The notes beneath the pieces are model-generated. The model was not told the origin of the DNA. It worked only from the letters and a program-made list of their open reading frames with translations, and did no database searches. Shown in pieces: positions 5,818 through 13,344 of a DNA stretch of 23,178 nt; the stretch's first letter is position 1, and the number at the start of each line of letters is the position of its first letter. The stretch lies in IMG/VR virus record IMGVR_UViG_3300044627_005797, positions 1 through 23,178 of that record; one strand, written 5' to 3'. The translations under genes were made by a program, and so were the position numbers. This stretch comes from a virus.

Positions 5818-7019
5818 TGCTGCTATGCGAAGTCACGAAGCACGAGGCCACCGGCAAGCCGTGTCCGGGCGAGGGGACCGCCACGGTGTCCATGCTCTAC
5901 CGCTCCGGCGTGAGCGAGCAGAAGCGCGTCTGCCCGCACCACGCGGTCCAGATCGCAGAGTCGAACGCGCTGGTCGCCGCCGAGCGGCGGGAGCGGTTCG
6001 GCGAGCGAGCGGCCGAGTCGGACGACCGGGCGAGCCTGCTCGTTGCCGAGCGACCGGCCAAGCCGAAGGCGCCACGGCCGTTCGAGCACGACGGCCGCAA
6101 GCCCTACCGGTCGTGCCGATGGGGCGACTGCATGAAGCTCGGCCGGGTGCCGCTGTGCAACCAGCACACGGCGCGGGCCAAGACCATGAGGGAGGACGGC
6201 GACATTCCGGCCGACTTCGATGCGGCGACGGCGCCGCACGAGGCGTTCGAGACGCTGTGGGCCGCCCGGCAGAGGCGGATCGCCGAGCGAACGAACAAGA
6301 CGCCGACCGTCGCCGACCTCGCCGCCGGCGCCGAGGGGCCGCCTGCCGTCGCCGACCTATCCCCCGAGGGGCCGCCTGCCGTCGAGGCGCAGGCCGCGCC
6401 GTGCCTCCCGACCGCGGGGGAGCCGGGCGAGCCGCCGACGCCGCCGACCGAGATCGAAGCCGTCCGGGCATGGGCCGAGCGGGCAGAGGCGACCATCGGC
6501 AAGATGGAGATCGAACGGGACGCGGCGCACCTCGTCCTCGACGCGGCGCAGGTTCCGTCGGGGCTCGCGCTCGAACATCGGATCGCGCGGCTCGCCGACA
6601 AGCTGCGCGTCGAGCGCAACCGCGGCGACGACCTGTCGAAGTCCGCCCTGATCTTCTCGGCCGAACGCAACGAGGCCGTCGCCACGTTGGCCGCCGTCCG
6701 CGCCGACGCGGCAGAGCACGCCGCCCTGCTCGCCTTCATGCACGACGGGAACGACGTCGCCGGCCTATCGGTCCCGACGCACCAAGCCCTCGACGCCTAT
6801 GACGACCGTCGTGGGATCGGAAGCAAGCCGAACGCCGACCTCGCCGCCGAGTCGAGCCGAGAGCGGTGGATGCTGTCGGTCCTGAAGTACGTCGCGGGGC
6901 AGATGCTCGACGACCTCGAAGGCGCCGTCGAGGACGGGCGGTCGCCGTCCGCCGTCACCGTCCGAGCCCTGCGCGCGATCGTCGAGGGCCGGACGCCCGA
7001 GCCTGAAGGCGGCCGGTGA
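5814..7019 (+). CDS. Zinc-binding-like and coiled-coil protein of unknown function (401 aa)
   Basis: The ATG lies in an ATGA overlap after AAGAAGGA; the product begins with two Met residues. Two Cys/His clusters are visible: an N-terminal one (C5, later C17, then CPHH near residue 42) and CRWGDC...LCNQH around residues 100-120, which could each bind zinc. A Pro/Ala-rich linker with a repeated EGPPAV unit (about 174-190) is followed by a long helical, coiled-coil-like region rich in Glu, Arg and Ala (about 205-330). The C-terminus is helical and acidic. I do not recognise the family. The layout of nucleic-acid-binding-like fingers plus coiled coil could suit a scaffold or DNA-binding phage protein; this is inference. 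Confidence 0.7.
   Translation: MMLLCEVTKHEATGKPCPGEGTATVSMLYRSGVSEQKRVCPHHAVQIAESNALVAAERRERFGERAAESDDRASLLVAERPAKPKAPRPFEHDGRKPYRSCRWGDCMKLGRVPLCNQHTARAKTMREDGDIPADFDAATAPHEAFETLWAARQRRIAERTNKTPTVADLAAGAEGPPAVADLSPEGPPAVEAQAAPCLPTAGEPGEPPTPPTEIEAVRAWAERAEATIGKMEIERDAAHLVLDAAQVPSGLALEHRIARLADKLRVERNRGDDLSKSALIFSAERNEAVATLAAVRADAAEHAALLAFMHDGNDVAGLSVPTHQALDAYDDRRGIGSKPNADLAAESSRERWMLSVLKYVAGQMLDDLEGAVEDGRSPSAVTVRALRAIVEGRTPEPEGGR
6331..6384 (+). repeat. 21-nt in-frame direct repeat
   Basis: A perfect 21-nt unit (6331-6351 and 6364-6384), offset by 33 nt (11 codons), encodes the duplicated EGPPAV in the Pro/Ala linker of the surrounding gene. It is probably a slippage or local duplication product. 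Confidence 0.7.
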
Positions 7020-7041
7020 GCCGCGCCGCCGGCCCGGACCG

Positions 7042-7422
7042 ATGATCGGGGCCGTCGACACGAAGGCCGCTCGCGGGTGGGTCGTCGTGGTCGACGGCGT
7101 GCGCTGTCGCGTGCTCGGGACCGTGGGCGCCGACCGCTGGCGACTGCTGCGGCCGGACCGCTCCACCTTCCTCCTCGCCGCCGGCTCGCCGCCCATCGCG
7201 GCCGTCGAAGCGACGCTCGCCCGGCTCGGGCGGCTACCCGAGAACAGGCCGTCGGCGCGATTGGAGGCACGCGTTCCGGCGTTCGCCGCCGCCGATACTG
7301 CCGGCGTTCAAGCCGTCGAACCCGAGCGGCGAGCCGTGCCCGCTACCGCCTCCGAGGCTACCCCGCGGTCGTCGACGGCCGAGGCCACGTCGCGGACATG
7401 CGCCAGCGACGAGAAAACGTAG
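7042..7422 (+). CDS. Small protein of unknown function (126 aa)
   Basis: The start is the ATG at 7042, 22 nt after the previous stop, with no clear Shine-Dalgarno, so the start is uncertain. The N-terminal half is a compact beta-rich domain (GWVVVVDGVRCRVLGTVGADRWRLLRPDRSTFLL) followed by a helix (IAAVEATLARLG). The C-terminal 45 residues are Ala/Glu/Ser/Thr-rich and look disordered. The family is not recognised. Its GC-rich codon use resembles the flanking genes. Confidence 0.6.
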   Translation: MIGAVDTKAARGWVVVVDGVRCRVLGTVGADRWRLLRPDRSTFLLAAGSPPIAAVEATLARLGRLPENRPSARLEARVPAFAAADTAGVQAVEPERRAVPATASEATPRSSTAEATSRTCASDEKT

Positions 7423-7458
7423 GCTGCGGGCGCGCTCTCGGCGCGCTAAAGGATGACC

Positions 7459-8814
7459 GTGGCCGACAAGAACACGAAGGCGCAGACGGCGACCGACAAG
7501 CGGACGGCCAAGAGGTTGTCGGGCGCCGCCCTCGCGTCTGCGATCCGGGTTCGGGCTCGGGTCGAGTTGCCGCGGGTGAGGGGCGAGACAGCCCCGGAGC
7601 ACCGGGCGTTCCTGATGTGGGCGATGGCGGGCGGGACGTCGTACCCGAACCAGATGGCGTTGCTCGCGGCCTGCGCCGCCGCGACGTCCACCTCGAAGTA
7701 CCTGATGCGGCTCGCCCACAAGAACCGCAAGTTCGCGGCTCGGATCGAAGGGTTCGCCCGGCCGGACGAGGTCGCATACGTGACGTACCGGCGGCTGTAC
7801 CTGCTCGAAATGAGCGGGCGCGAGATTCTCGGGATCGCCGCCGTCCTCGACCCGCCGGCCGACTCCATCCCGGAACTCTGGCTTTGCTCGGCCGCCCGGC
7901 TCGCGGAGGACATCGAGGCGCGGCAGAACGAGCGCCGGTCGAGCCGGCACGACCATTTCGCGGCCGCGATCGCCGATGCCGAGCCCGTAAGCGTGCAGAA
8001 CGGGATGAAGGCCGGCACGCCGAGAGGGGGGCGGACGGTCGACCTCGAAGCGGTCAAGCCGGCACCGTCGGACGGGTCGGTCGTGGCGAAGCTGATCGGC
8101 GACGACGTGGGCTCGGCGATCGCGGACGCCGTCGGGCGCAAGCCGCGGACAAGGGGCGCGGCCCTCGAAGCGCGGGCGAAGGCGGCCGAGGCCGTGGCGC
8201 GGACCGCGGATCGGATCGCCGACCGGGAGCGCAAGGGCGGCGAGAAGGTCGTGCTGACGGCGCAGGACGCCCGGAACGTGCTGCGCTCGATCATGGGCTC
8301 GCCCATCGACGAGCGGTCGCTGCGGGAGGTCGACCGCGAACTGCTGGCCGCCGCACGGGCCGCGAGCCCGGACGCCGAGGTTCGGCTCCTGTCGCTGCTC
8401 GCGACCCAGCGGGCCGAGGCCGAGGCCGCCGCCGCGGACCCGACCGACCGGCTCGTGAAGCTGGTCGACGCGGCGTTCGGGTACTTCGCCCGCGAACTCG
8501 GGGCGGGCAAGGTCAAGGTCACGATGTCCTCGCTGCCGATGCTGATCAAGGCGCGGGCGCTCCTGACCGGGGGCGCGACGTCCCGCACGGAGCACACCGG
8601 CCTGCTCGACGCCCGCGGGGCCGGGTGGCGCGACTCGGCGCGGGTCGCCGACGCTCGCCAGTCCACCGACAAGGGCGCGCTCGTCCGGGCCATGCGCGAC
8701 GACGTCGCGGAGTTGGCCGTGATCCTCGACGCGCTCGGCGAGGTCGGGGATGAAGGCGACGCCGTTACGATCGGCGTCGAGTCGTCGCCCGTTACCGAAG
8801 CGGTGGGAGAATAG
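7459..8814 (+). CDS. Protein of unknown function upstream of the packaging genes (451 aa)
   Basis: I chose the GTG at 7459 because AAAGGA (7448-7453) sits 5 nt upstream; the ATG at 7453 would overlap that ribosome-binding site. The N-terminus is basic and disordered-looking, then comes a helical domain (EHRAFLMWAMAGG, QMALLAACAAATSTSKYLMRLA). A Lys/Arg/Ala-rich middle precedes a helical region (LLSLLATQRAEAEAAAADPTDRLVKLVDAAFGYFARE) with KVTMSSLPMLIKARALLTGG. The last fragment resembles segments of small terminase proteins, and the gene precedes the large terminase, but 451 residues is much longer than usual for TerS and nine genes lie between. A TerS-like role is only a weak inference. It has no membrane segments. 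Confidence 0.65.
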   Translation: MADKNTKAQTATDKRTAKRLSGAALASAIRVRARVELPRVRGETAPEHRAFLMWAMAGGTSYPNQMALLAACAAATSTSKYLMRLAHKNRKFAARIEGFARPDEVAYVTYRRLYLLEMSGREILGIAAVLDPPADSIPELWLCSAARLAEDIEARQNERRSSRHDHFAAAIADAEPVSVQNGMKAGTPRGGRTVDLEAVKPAPSDGSVVAKLIGDDVGSAIADAVGRKPRTRGAALEARAKAAEAVARTADRIADRERKGGEKVVLTAQDARNVLRSIMGSPIDERSLREVDRELLAAARAASPDAEVRLLSLLATQRAEAEAAAADPTDRLVKLVDAAFGYFARELGAGKVKVTMSSLPMLIKARALLTGGATSRTEHTGLLDARGAGWRDSARVADARQSTDKGALVRAMRDDVAELAVILDALGEVGDEGDAVTIGVESSPVTEAVGE

Positions 8815-8817
8815 GCG

Positions 8818-8865
8818 ATGGCGATCTACGATGCGCTCGTGGACTGCGGGGGGGTGGCGTCGTGA
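8818..8865 (+). CDS. 15-residue micro-ORF, possible coupling leader
   Basis: This ATG-initiated frame has GGGAG at 8805-8809, 8 nt upstream, and ends in TGA overlapping the GTG of the next gene (GTGA). Its product would be MAIYDALVDCGGVAS. It may only serve to deliver ribosomes to the next start. Short length makes chance occurrence possible. Confidence 0.35.
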   Translation: MAIYDALVDCGGVAS

Positions 8866-9155
8866 GCGGCGACGTGCGGTGGCTGCGCTGCCCTGAGTCG
8901 CTGGGGGTGGCGCTGTGGCGCACCCTGCGCGATTTGCTCGGCCAGCCGGATTCGGGCGTAGGCGTTGGAGCCTCGTATACCAGCGATGACCACGTCATTA
9001 CGGAAGTGTGGTGCCTCGACGTGCCCATCCTGAAGTGTGAGACGTGGTATCGGGACGTTCGGATGGACGAGGAGGGGATCACGCGGCGCGGCGTCGGCGA
9101 ACATGCCTACTACCTGCCCGCGCGAGAGGAGTGCGACCATGCCGACCACGCTTAG
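8862..9155 (+). CDS. Small protein of unknown function (97 aa)
   Basis: The GTG start overlaps the micro-ORF stop (GTGA). The N-terminus GDVRWLRCPESLGVALWRTLRDLL is helical, and the middle DHVITEVWCLDVPILKCETWYRDVRMDEEGI is beta-like. Three Cys residues occur before the end and the C-terminus has EECDHADHA, but there is no clear metal motif. Several codons end in A or T, a mild departure from neighbours. The family is not recognised. It lies in a run of tiny overlapping genes before the terminase. Confidence 0.6.
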   Translation: MSGDVRWLRCPESLGVALWRTLRDLLGQPDSGVGVGASYTSDDHVITEVWCLDVPILKCETWYRDVRMDEEGITRRGVGEHAYYLPAREECDHADHA

Positions 9156-9210
9156 CGACGTGGAAGCCGAAGCCCTCGTCGCCGCTCTGGAGGCCCGCCA
9201 TGCTCTTTGA
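9139..9210 (+). CDS. 23-residue micro-ORF
   Basis: The ATG is preceded by AGGAG (9127-9131) at 7-nt spacing, a good ribosome-binding site. The product begins MPTTLSDVEAEALVAALEAR, a predicted amphipathic helix. It overlaps the genes on both sides, and its body carries the GGAGG used by the next start. It may be a real micro-protein or a translational-coupling device. Confidence 0.45.
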   Translation: MPTTLSDVEAEALVAALEARHAL

Positions 9211-9517
9211 CCTTCGCCCCCTGGACCTCCCGCCCGAAACGGCGCCGTTCCGCTTCACGGGCGACACCTGCCGCCACCCCACCGCGCAGGACGGCGTGCT
9301 CAGCGCCGACCTGACGTGCGACAGCCACGGCTATTGGCGGTGGGGTGCGACTCACCACGTCGCATGGCCGCTCACCGCCGAGGATGTGACGTGGCAGGAG
9401 GCCAGCGCCGAGGGCATCGAGCCGGAGCACGCCGATGCGCTCGCGGCGCTGCCCGACGAGGAGCAGGCGCGCGTTCGCCGGCTCGTTCAACGCGCGGAGG
9501 GCTCCGATGGCTATTGA
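9200..9517 (+). CDS. Small protein of unknown function (105 aa)
   Basis: GGAGG at 9189-9193 lies 6 nt before this ATG, fixing the start. The product has a Pro-rich N-terminus (LRPLDLPPETAPFRFTGDTCRHPT), a central aromatic DSHGYWRWGATHHVAWPL segment, and a helical acidic C-terminus (ALAALPDEEQARVRRLVQRAE). No family is recognised, and the Cys/His residues do not form an evident finger. It overlaps the next gene by 11 nt. Confidence 0.65.
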   Translation: MLFDLRPLDLPPETAPFRFTGDTCRHPTAQDGVLSADLTCDSHGYWRWGATHHVAWPLTAEDVTWQEASAEGIEPEHADALAALPDEEQARVRRLVQRAEGSDGY

Positions 9518-9773
9518 CCTCGACGCCGTTCGGGCTCTCCTTGCCTCGCTGCCGCGCGAGTCGCGCAACATCCCGCGCCGACGGAAGGCGGTCGTGATCG
9601 ACCAGCTACGCGCGGCCTTGGCGCCGCTCCTCGCAGAGAGCGAGGCGAGCGCCGACGGGTGCGATGGTGCGCCCATCCGAGAGCCGGGAGACGGCGGCAA
9701 GGCGTGGGTCGACGAGTGGATCGGCCCTGACCGAGAACAACTGCGCCTGCTCGGCGCGAAGGGGGGAGGGTGA
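9507..9773 (+). CDS. Small helical protein of unknown function (88 aa)
   Basis: GGAGG at 9496-9500 with 6-nt spacing supports the ATG at 9507; a longer frame upstream would overlap the previous gene completely. The N-terminal half is helical (DLDAVRALLASLPRESRNIPRRRKAVVIDQLRAAL in two pieces) with a basic turn RRRK. The C-terminus has Gly/Asp-rich and WVDEWIGPDREQLRLLG segments. The family is unknown. Its stop overlaps the next start as TGATG. Confidence 0.65.
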   Translation: MAIDLDAVRALLASLPRESRNIPRRRKAVVIDQLRAALAPLLAESEASADGCDGAPIREPGDGGKAWVDEWIGPDREQLRLLGAKGGG

Positions 9774-9892
9774 TGGGAACGGCAAGTCCGGGCGCGCCGC
9801 CGCCGATCTGGCTCGTGTACGGCGTTCTCGCCGCGATCCTCGGCGGCCCGATCTTCATCGCGTGGACGTTCGTGCTCGCGAGGTGGCCGTGA
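9773..9892 (+). CDS. 39-residue single-pass membrane protein
   Basis: Start and previous stop overlap (TGATG), with GGGAGGG just upstream. A Pro-rich N-terminus is followed by about 25 hydrophobic residues (IWLVYGVLAAILGGPIFI and onward) and ends in ARWP. This suits one membrane helix. Holin-like or membrane-anchor roles are possible, but size and position before the terminase give no proof. Confidence 0.6.
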   Translation: MGTASPGAPPPIWLVYGVLAAILGGPIFIAWTFVLARWP

Positions 9893-10593
9893 CCGCGGGT
9901 GACGTCGTCTCACCCCGCCCGTCGCCGTCGCCCGGCTCGCCGCTCGTCGAGCATCGCTCGCACGGTGCGCTGATGCAGCGGGCCGGCTACCCGGCTCACC
10001 TTGCGCGGTTCACCTACGGCGGCCCGGTAGCCGGGAAGGACGTCCGGCTCGTCCTCGACCGTCGCGGGCTCGCCGCCCTTACCGAAGCGTCGAGTCAGTC
10101 GACGACCGCTCGCGCCCGCTGCGACGGGGCGGCCCTGTTCGTCGAGGTCTACCGGGGCGGCGACGGCAACGTGGTCGAGTTCTGGTCGCCGCTCGCCGCT
10201 CGGGTCGCGCCGGAGCCGGTCGGGCTGATGGGCGACGCCGACCTGCCCGACCTCGACCTCGACGCCGAGCTTCGGGAGTTCGGCGGCCACCCTCCGGTCG
10301 TCTCGCCGCCGCTCGGCGACGTCGGTAAGCGAGGCGCGCGGGCGCTCGTCCTGCTCGGCCGGTCCGTGTGGGTTCCGCACCCGGCGCTCCGGCCGCGCTG
10401 GCTGATCGAAGCCGGGCCGCTCAGGGCCGCCCGCCTCGCCGCCGAGGCCTCGATCACGGGCCGGGCGGTCATGCACGGGGTCGGCGTTCAGGTCGACGTG
10501 TACGCGCCGACCGACGGCCGGTCGCCCCCTTACGAGGTCTGGACCCTGCTCGCGAACGGCGCGCCGACGGCCGAGTCGGTGGGGGTTGGGTGA
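9889..10593 (+). CDS. Protein of unknown function preceding the terminase (234 aa)
   Basis: The GTG at 9889 overlaps the previous stop (GTGA), and the 3' end overlaps the terminase start the same way. After a Ser/Pro-rich start the protein is mixed alpha/beta, with strands such as DVRLVLDRRGLAALTEA, AALFVEVYRGGDGNVVEFWSP and GVGVQVDVYAPTDG, and an acidic Leu/Asp stretch (GDADLPDLDLDAELREFGG). No family is recognised. Its position is where small terminase subunits often sit, but I see no helix-turn-helix that would support this. Confidence 0.65.
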   Translation: MTAGDVVSPRPSPSPGSPLVEHRSHGALMQRAGYPAHLARFTYGGPVAGKDVRLVLDRRGLAALTEASSQSTTARARCDGAALFVEVYRGGDGNVVEFWSPLAARVAPEPVGLMGDADLPDLDLDAELREFGGHPPVVSPPLGDVGKRGARALVLLGRSVWVPHPALRPRWLIEAGPLRAARLAAEASITGRAVMHGVGVQVDVYAPTDGRSPPYEVWTLLANGAPTAESVGVG

Positions 10594-12320
10594 CCACCCC
10601 GCCCCCCTACGCGGGGCTCGACGCCCGCCTCGCCGCCGAGTTCCCGCTGCTCGGGCTCGGCCGGGGCGTTCACCGGAACACGCGCGGCCAGCCGCTCTCG
10701 TTCGCGTCGATGCCGTACCTCGTCGAGTTGTGGCGCGACTTCCCGAACCTCGAAGGCGCCGACGCGGTCAAGGCGGTGCAGACCGGGTGGTCGGAGTTGA
10801 TGGTCGCGTTCACGCAGGAGCGGAGCGGTTGGGCCGCTCGGTCGGTCACCTACGTCCTGCCGAAAGGCCGGGGCCGCGACGACTTCGTGAAGACGCGGGT
10901 CGACCCGCTCCATCGGATCGTGCCGGAGTACCGCGTCCTGCTCGGCGGCGAGATCGCCGAGGGCTCGACCGAGGCCGAGGGCTCGTCGAACATCCGTGTG
11001 AAGCACTTCGGGAAGGGGTCGCAGCGATACCTCGGCGCGGGCGTGTCGGACGAGTTCGTCGAGTTCTCGACCGACGTCCTGATCGTCGACGAGTACGACG
11101 AGTGCGTGAACGCCGGCGGCGAGAAGAACCTCGCGCTGGCCGAGAACCGGCTCCGGGCGTCGCCGCACCCGCAGATGTTCCGGCTCGGGAACCCGACCCG
11201 GCCCGGCTGGGGAATCTCGAAGCTCTACGACGAGGGCGACGGCCGCCGGTGGTTCTGGCGCTGCTCCTGCTGCGGACACCGACAGGTGCTCGCGTGGGAC
11301 GTCCACATCGTCGAGCGAACCGACACGGGCGGCTGGATCGCACGGGACGCCGAGCGGAGCGACGACCCGTCGAGGGGTGACGTTCGGCCCGTCTGCGTGT
11401 CCTGCCGCCGGCCGTTCGACCGGCTGGCGAAGGGCGCGGCGTGGGTCGCGGCGAGGCCAGACGCGGGGCGCCGGAGCTACACGATGTCGCGGCTCGACGT
11501 CCTGTCGCAGAGCCTCCGGGCGTTGATCGTCGAGTGGAACAAGAAGCAGGGCTCGGTCGAGGGTGTGATCCAGTTCCGGCGCGGCGTGCTCGGCGAAGCG
11601 GTGGACGCCGAAGGGTTCAGCGTGTCGGGGACCATGCTGTCGCGCTGCGCCGTCGGCCCGGCGAACGACGCCGTCGGCGGCGAGGGCTACGGCTCTCGAA
11701 CGGTCGTCGCCGGCGTGGACGTCGGCAAGGTGCTCAACGTGTTCGTCGACGTGATCGAGAAGTTGCCGGGCGGCAAGGTGACGCGGCGCGCCGCCCTCGT
11801 CGCAGCCGTTGGCTCGTTCGACGCGGCGTGGGACATCCTCGAACGCTACCGGGTGCAGGTCGCCGTGTTCGACGCTGGACCCGAGCGGACGAAGTGTCAG
11901 GAGATACGGGACAAGGCGCGCAACAAGGGCGGCCGGCTCGCCGTGTGGCTGTGCCAGTTCCATCCGGGCGCGAAGTCGGGGGACGAGAAGTATGCGATGA
12001 AGCTCGACCGGTCGTCGCGGATCGTGACGGTCGACCGGACGCAACTGCTCGACACGGTGTTCGAGGAGATCGCAGCCGGCCCGGCCGAGCGCGTGTTCCC
12101 CGGCGACGTCGAGGCGGTCGAAGGGTTCGTGCGGCAGATGAAGGCGCCGGTGCGGACGCTGTCCGAGAAGCGCGACCGGTACGTCTGGACCGAGGGGTCG
12201 GCGCCCGACCACTACTTCCTCGCCAACGGATACGCGCGGGTCGCCTACGACCTGCTCAACCGGGGCGCTCGCTTCGTGGTGGTCGGAGATCGAGAAGCCG
12301 AGGACGGCGGGGACGGGTGA
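10590..12320 (+). CDS. Phage terminase large subunit (GpA/TerL-like)
   Basis: 576 residues from a GTG in a GTGA overlap. TerL pumps DNA into the prohead with an ATPase and cuts concatemers with a C-terminal nuclease. An adenine/Walker-A-like segment AVKAVQTGWSELM lies near residues 59-72, and the Walker B DVLIVDEYDE near 161-170. A Cys-rich insert (CSCCGH around 226, CVSC around 270) is typical of GpA-type terminases and could bind zinc. The nuclease part has VVAGVDVGK with D377 and VAVFDAGPE with D428, candidate metal-binding acids. The length is near the family norm of 500-650. It stands upstream of the portal after four small genes, a standard packaging arrangement. Confidence 0.93.
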   Translation: MTTPPPYAGLDARLAAEFPLLGLGRGVHRNTRGQPLSFASMPYLVELWRDFPNLEGADAVKAVQTGWSELMVAFTQERSGWAARSVTYVLPKGRGRDDFVKTRVDPLHRIVPEYRVLLGGEIAEGSTEAEGSSNIRVKHFGKGSQRYLGAGVSDEFVEFSTDVLIVDEYDECVNAGGEKNLALAENRLRASPHPQMFRLGNPTRPGWGISKLYDEGDGRRWFWRCSCCGHRQVLAWDVHIVERTDTGGWIARDAERSDDPSRGDVRPVCVSCRRPFDRLAKGAAWVAARPDAGRRSYTMSRLDVLSQSLRALIVEWNKKQGSVEGVIQFRRGVLGEAVDAEGFSVSGTMLSRCAVGPANDAVGGEGYGSRTVVAGVDVGKVLNVFVDVIEKLPGGKVTRRAALVAAVGSFDAAWDILERYRVQVAVFDAGPERTKCQEIRDKARNKGGRLAVWLCQFHPGAKSGDEKYAMKLDRSSRIVTVDRTQLLDTVFEEIAAGPAERVFPGDVEAVEGFVRQMKAPVRTLSEKRDRYVWTEGSAPDHYFLANGYARVAYDLLNRGARFVVVGDREAEDGGDG

Positions 12321-12351
12321 CGCCCGTTACCTCGGTGTCGAGGGCGACAAG

Positions 12352-12525
12352 ATGAACGGGTACGGAAGCGACAACTACCCGCCGGGCTGCGACGGCCCGC
12401 CGGCCGAGTGGGACGAGGAGGACGACGACGTGGTCGGCGCCTCAACGCTGCGCGACGAGATCGAATGTGGCGAGGACTTCAACTGCGCGTGCGCCGCGTG
12501 CGCGGCCGAGGCGGTGTCGCCGTGA
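12352..12525 (+). CDS. Acidic Cys-containing small protein (57 aa)
   Basis: ATG start with only a weak GAGG-like sequence about 10 nt upstream. The product is strongly acidic (WDEEDDDVV) and ends with a Cys cluster CGEDFNCACAACAAE (spacing C-x5-C-x-C-x2-C) that could bind metal. Its stop overlaps the next gene by GTGA. The family is not known. Confidence 0.55.
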   Translation: MNGYGSDNYPPGCDGPPAEWDEEDDDVVGASTLRDEIECGEDFNCACAACAAEAVSP

Positions 12526-12728
12526 CGCCGCTCACCCGCGAGCCGTTCGCGTCGTGGTCGGCCGCCTACGACCGCGCGAAGGCGATGTGCGAGACGGCCG
12601 CCTACATCGGGCGCGAGCCTGACTGGCCGGACATCGACAAGGCCGGCGCGCTCAACGCGACGGAGCGCAGCGAGATTCGGCGGGCCGCGGTTGCCCGAGT
12701 GGCGGCCAAGGCCGCGGGGGCGCCGTGA
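12522..12728 (+). CDS. Small helical protein (68 aa)
   Basis: The GTG in a GTGA overlap is the likely start; longer upstream frames lie inside the previous gene. The sequence is helical with WSAAYDRAKAMCETAAYIG and ERSEIRRAAVARVAAKAAG. It ends with another GTGA overlap. The family is not recognised; it may be a small head or packaging accessory given its position between terminase and portal. Confidence 0.55.
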   Translation: MTPLTREPFASWSAAYDRAKAMCETAAYIGREPDWPDIDKAGALNATERSEIRRAAVARVAAKAAGAP

Positions 12729-12922
12729 GCGACCCGACGAAGGCGCAGGTCGAGGCGCTCGGCCGCAGGGCTCCGGATGCCCGGCCGGACGAGATCGGGT
12801 TCGCTGCGCGCAACCTCCTGCTCGCCGCCCGCGAGGAACTCGACGACCTCGGCGGGAGCCTGCCGCACGTCACCGAGTTGATCTGGAAGATCGACGCCCT
12901 GCTCGCCGGGCACAAGCCGTGA
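12725..12922 (+). CDS. Small helical protein (65 aa)
   Basis: Starts at the GTG of a GTGA overlap and ends with another. It is almost entirely helical, with acidic and basic faces (TKAQVEALGRRAPDARPDE, LLLAAREELDDLG, ELIWKIDALLAG). No domain is recognised. It belongs to a tandem set of four tiny coupled genes between terminase and portal. Confidence 0.6.
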   Translation: MSDPTKAQVEALGRRAPDARPDEIGFAARNLLLAAREELDDLGGSLPHVTELIWKIDALLAGHKP

Positions 12923-13299
12923 GCGGCGACTACGGGTTCACCGTGACCGCGGCTGGGTCGCCCAAGGACTGCAACAGTGGGCACCGAAAGGACAAGCCGG
13001 TAATCCTGCTGTCCGGCGGCTCGCGCGCGCACTACGGCGTCGTGATCGGCGTCGAGTGCCGGCTCGTCGCCGACCCTGCCTCGCCGCTGAAGTTCTCGGG
13101 GATCGGCGAACTGCTCCCGATGCCGCGGCGCGACGTCAACGAGGCCGAGCGCGAGGGCGACCGCTGGGTCGTGCTCGAACCCGTCGACAAGGCGACGCCG
13201 TGGCCGAAGGAGTTGTTCGCCGAGCAGGTTCGGCTCGAATACGACCCGGTCGTGCTTGCGGCGGCGCAGGCGCGCCACGCGAGGCCGCGGAGCGGGTAG
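12919..13299 (+). CDS. Protein of unknown function upstream of the portal (126 aa)
   Basis: The GTG overlaps the previous stop (GTGA). The product looks beta-rich: YGFTVTAAGSP, KPVILLSGGSRAHYGVVIGVECRLV, and DRWVVLEPVDKATPW. Two Cys residues occur early. The C-terminus is basic (RHARPRSG). The family is unknown. It is the last gene of the overlapping chain; a fresh promoter-like element follows before the portal. Confidence 0.6.
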   Translation: MSGDYGFTVTAAGSPKDCNSGHRKDKPVILLSGGSRAHYGVVIGVECRLVADPASPLKFSGIGELLPMPRRDVNEAEREGDRWVVLEPVDKATPWPKELFAEQVRLEYDPVVLAAAQARHARPRSG

Positions 13300-13312
13300 T
13301 TCGGCCGCCGCC

Positions 13313-13322
13313 GTGCTACCGT
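13313..13322 (+). promoter_or_regulatory. Extended -10-like promoter of the portal gene
   Basis: GTGCTACCGT (TACCGT at 13317-13322) lies 22 nt before the portal ATG, in a GCCGCCGTGCTAC context shared almost exactly with 21671 and 22256. This position rules against the GTG at 13321 as the portal start. Confidence 0.5.
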
Positions 13323-13344
13323 GGCCGAACGCCACGGAGCCGCG

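Noticed and set aside
8791-8800. GTTACCGA as another promoter-like element
   Set aside because: It lies inside the end of the 7459-8814 coding sequence (codons for Pro-Val-Thr-Glu) and the match is only partial; likely chance.
12326-12333. GTTACCTC between terminase and the next gene
   Set aside because: It resembles the GTTACC-type sites but the hexamer is weak, and the downstream gene lacks a strong ribosome-binding site. I could not support a promoter.
13321-13344. GTG at 13321 as portal start
   Set aside because: It overlaps the -10-like element; the ATG at 13345 has GGAG at correct spacing.
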